Shown in pieces: positions 61,708-64,000 of a DNA stretch of 64,000 nt. This stretch comes from Mycolicibacterium brisbanense (GTDB taxonomy: Bacteria > Actinomycetota > Actinomycetes > Mycobacteriales > Mycobacteriaceae). The position numbers and the translations under genes are program-made. The stretch is taken from contig NZ_BCSX01000007.1 of NCBI RefSeq assembly GCF_001570425.1, positions 62,001 through 126,000 on the forward strand, given 5' to 3'. The notes under the pieces were generated by a model that was given only the letters and a program-made list of their open reading frames with translations, had not been told where the DNA came from and made no database searches. Position 1 is the first letter of the stretch, and every line of letters begins with the position of its first letter.

Positions 61708-63447
61708 ATGACGGCCTCGTACAACATCGTGGTGATCGGCGGGGGCGGGGCCGGTCTGCGTGCCGCGATCGCCATCGCCGAAACGGACCCGAAACTGTCG
61801 ATAGCTATCGTGTCGAAGGTCTATCCGATGCGCAGCCACACCGTGTCGGCCGAAGGTGGCGCAGCGGCGGTCATCGGCGCAGACGACACGCTTGACGAGC
61901 ACGCTTACGACACAATCTCCGGTGGCGACTGGCTCTGTGATCAGGATGCGGTGGAGGCGTTCGTCGCCGAAGCGCCCCGCGAGCTGCTACAGCTCGAACA
62001 CTGGGGCTGCCCGTGGAGCCGCACCGACGACGGGCACGTCGCGGTGCGGGCGTTCGGCGGCATGCGCAAACTCCGTACCTGGTTTGCCGCCGACAAGACG
62101 GGATTTCACCTGTTGCACACCCTGTTTCAGAGGGTGCTGAGTTATCCGGACATCGTCCGCTACGACGAGTGGTTCGCCACCACGCTGCTGGTCGACGACG
62201 GTGTGGTGCGCGGGCTCGTCGCCATCGAATTGGCCACCGGCAGAATCGAAACCATCCTCGCCGACGCGGTCGTCATCTGCACCGGCGGGTGCGGACGGGT
62301 GTTCCCGTTCACCACCAACGCCAACATCAAGACCGGAGACGGCATGGCACTGGCCTTCCGGGCCGGCGCGCCGTTGAAGGACATGGAATTCGTCCAGTAC
62401 CACCCGACAGGGCTGCCGTTCACCGGGATCCTCATCACCGAAGCGGCTCGCGCCGAGGGTGGTTGGCTGCTGAACAAAGACGGCTACCGGTATCTGCAGG
62501 ACTACGACCTGGGCACCCCGACACCCACACCGAAGCTGCGCAGCATGGAGCTCGGCCCGCGCGATCGCCTGTCGCAGGCCTTCGTCCACGAGCTCGACAA
62601 GGGCCGCACCGTCGAAACCCCTTATGGCCCAGTCGTCTACCTCGATCTTCGGCACCTCGGCGCCGAACTCATCGACACCAAGCTGCCCTTCGTCCGGGAA
62701 CTGTGCCGCGACTACCAGCACGTCGACCCGGTCACCGAGCTGGTCCCCGTTCGGCCCGTGGTGCACTACATGATGGGCGGCGTACACACCGACATCCACG
62801 GTCGCACACCGGTTTCCGGTCTGTACGCCGCAGGCGAGACCGCCTGCGTGAGCATCAACGGCGCCAACCGGCTCGGCTCCAACTCCCTTCCCGAACTGCT
62901 GGTGTTCGGCGCTCGCGCAGGTCATGCTGCCGCCGAGTACGTGGCGCAGGTGCGACCCGGTTCACCCGCGGTGGCCGCCCAGGCCCGCACCGAAGAGCAA
63001 CGCCTGCAACGGGAACTGCAACGCCACGGCGACGGCGACGACCGGATCGCCGACATCCGCACCGAAATGCAAACCGTCCTGGAAACCGCCGCCGGGATCT
63101 ATCGCGACGGACCGACACTGACCCGGGCCGCCGAACAGATCCGGGCCCTGCAGGAACGGTTCGCCGTCGCGGGCCTCGACGACCACAGCCTGACCTTCAA
63201 CACCGAGCTGACCGGACTACTCGAACTGTCCGGCATGCTCGACATCGCCCAGACCATCGTCGAATCGGCGTTACACCGCACCGAATCCCGAGGCGCGCAC
63301 CAACGCACCGACTACCCCGGCCGCAACGACGACCAGTTCCTGGCGCACAGCCTGATCCACCGCAAGCCCGACGGTTCGGCACGCGTCGACCTGCTGCCGG
63401 TCACGATCACGCGCTGGCCGCCGGGCGAGCGCGTGTACGGGAGGTGA
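61708..63447 (+). CDS. frdA: Fumarate reductase flavoprotein subunit
   Basis: A 579-residue FrdA/SdhA-type flavoprotein. The FAD motif is [17 protein letters not shown], the covalent flavin His lies in [14 protein letters not shown], and the substrate site includes [25 protein letters not shown] and [31 protein letters not shown] is also conserved. Length and sequence resemble M. tuberculosis FrdA more than SdhA. It reduces fumarate or oxidises succinate at the membrane with the following iron-sulfur protein. The frdB start is 7 bases after its stop. Confidence 0.92.
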   Translation: MTASYNIVVIGGGGAGLRAAIAIAETDPKLSIAIVSKVYPMRSHTVSAEGGAAAVIGADDTLDEHAYDTISGGDWLCDQDAVEAFVAEAPRELLQLEHWGCPWSRTDDGHVAVRAFGGMRKLRTWFAADKTGFHLLHTLFQRVLSYPDIVRYDEWFATTLLVDDGVVRGLVAIELATGRIETILADAVVICTGGCGRVFPFTTNANIKTGDGMALAFRAGAPLKDMEFVQYHPTGLPFTGILITEAARAEGGWLLNKDGYRYLQDYDLGTPTPTPKLRSMELGPRDRLSQAFVHELDKGRTVETPYGPVVYLDLRHLGAELIDTKLPFVRELCRDYQHVDPVTELVPVRPVVHYMMGGVHTDIHGRTPVSGLYAAGETACVSINGANRLGSNSLPELLVFGARAGHAAAEYVAQVRPGSPAVAAQARTEEQRLQRELQRHGDGDDRIADIRTEMQTVLETAAGIYRDGPTLTRAAEQIRALQERFAVAGLDDHSLTFNTELTGLLELSGMLDIAQTIVESALHRTESRGAHQRTDYPGRNDDQFLAHSLIHRKPDGSARVDLLPVTITRWPPGERVYGR

Positions 63448-63453
63448 GATGAC

Positions 63454-64000
63454 ATGACCGAGACGACTACGGACCGAATTGTCATGGAGGTGGCTCGCTA
63501 TCGGCCGGGCACCGATACCAAACCCGTGTTGCAGTCGTACGAGGTTCCGGTCACGCGGGAATGGGCGGTGCTCGACGGGCTCAACTACATCAAGGACCGC
63601 TTGGACGGGACGCTGAGCTTCCGGTGGTCGTGCCGCATGGGCATCTGCGGCAGTTGCGGCATGACCATCAACGGCGATCCCAAGCTGGCCTGCGCGACCT
63701 TCCTCGTCGACTATCTGCCCGGCCCGGTCCGGGTGGAACCCATGCGCAACTTCCCGGTGATCCGCGATCTTGTGGTCGACATCAGCGATTTCATGACCAA
63801 GTTGCCCAAGGTGAAACCGTGGATCATCCGCGACGACCAGCCACCGGACGGCGAATACCTGCAGACGCGGGAGGAGATGGCCGAGTACAAGCAATTCAGC
63901 ATGTGCATCAACTGCATGCTGTGTTACTCGGCATGCCCGGTGTATGCATTGGATCCGGTGTTCCTCGGCCCCGCCGCGATAGCGCTCGGCCAGCGTTACA
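63454..64000 (+). CDS. frdB: Fumarate reductase iron-sulfur subunit (3' end outside window)
   Basis: The first 182 codons of FrdB, cut by the right edge. The [2Fe-2S] ligands lie in [12 protein letters not shown] and LACATF, and the first [4Fe-4S] motif is [12 protein letters not shown]. The sequence is close to M. tuberculosis FrdB as I recall it ([34 protein letters not shown]). The ATG follows GGGAGGTGAGATGAC. The membrane anchor subunits FrdC and FrdD are expected next. Confidence 0.94.
   Translation, partial: MTETTTDRIVMEVARYRPGTDTKPVLQSYEVPVTREWAVLDGLNYIKDRLDGTLSFRWSCRMGICGSCGMTINGDPKLACATFLVDYLPGPVRVEPMRNFPVIRDLVVDISDFMTKLPKVKPWIIRDDQPPDGEYLQTREEMAEYKQFSMCINCMLCYSACPVYALDPVFLGPAAIALGQRY

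Noticed and set aside
1..64000. Insertion sequence, prophage or CRISPR array
   Set aside because: No transposase, integrase, terminal inverted repeats with target duplication, phage structural genes or spaced repeats were found.

Overview
The window is high-GC DNA from a fast-growing mycobacterium (Mycolicibacterium type, possibly related to M. smegmatis). Evidence for this is the 13E12/DUF222-HNH protein, an Rv1733c-type membrane protein, an Rv0577-type double glyoxalase, EspC/WXG-like type VII secretion proteins, F420/LLM enzymes, a Ku with a lysine-rich tail, many GTG starts and ATGA/GTGA overlaps, and regulatory sites of mycobacterial type. Gene order around ku and mntH looks like what I recall of M. 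smegmatis, but that was not checked.

Layout. 1-4.7 kb: polyol uptake and catabolism (ABC permease start, lipoprotein binding protein and SorC regulator, divergent from a mannitol-type dehydrogenase and a PfkB sugar kinase). 4.8-11 kb: ku, a FAD oxidoreductase, an SOS-box-controlled DUF222-HNH protein, a DUF1835 protein and a secreted DUF4189 protein. 11.2-18.5 kb: an SDR/DapB-like pair behind a KstR-type box, mntH, a gamma-glutamylcyclotransferase fused to a poly-gamma-glutamate-hydrolase-like domain, an LLM oxidoreductase, an amino-acid permease and a membrane protein. 18.8-26.1 kb: Rv1733c-like protein, a giant Trp/Tyr- and Pro-rich repeat protein, a permease-SDR-PucR operon and tRNA-Arg(CCU). 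26.3-36 kb: RtcB, an EspC-like/WXG-like pair, thiolase with carotenoid oxygenase and a duplicated HxlR regulator, and small enzymes.

The most notable part is 36.1-59.8 kb, which reads as one catabolic island read in both directions from a promoter region at 53.6-53.76 kb. Leftward, ten almost contiguous genes encode an SDR, a Rieske oxygenase, an LLM monooxygenase, a Baeyer-Villiger-type monooxygenase, an MFE2-type SDR, a CaiB CoA-transferase and four acyl-CoA dehydrogenases arranged as two long/short pairs. These are followed in the same direction by a PucR regulator and a complete 2-oxoacid dehydrogenase complex (E3, E1 alpha, E1 beta, E2). Rightward are a double beta-propeller SMP-30/lactonase-like protein, a GntR/UTRA regulator, two acyl-CoA synthetases and an SDR. 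The palindrome TTGTCCGGACAA and a near copy flank the two starts and are the likely GntR operators. The gene content suggests oxidation of a cyclic substrate to a ketone, lactone formation, ring opening, CoA activation and beta-oxidation. The substrate cannot be read from the sequence.

59.8-64 kb: a stand-alone OLD-type ATPase/TOPRIM nuclease (possible defence gene), a small Cys/His protein, and the start of a fumarate reductase operon (frdA, then frdB cut by the window end). I saw no CRISPR array, insertion sequence, prophage or rRNA. No gene-free stretch exceeds about 300 bases.
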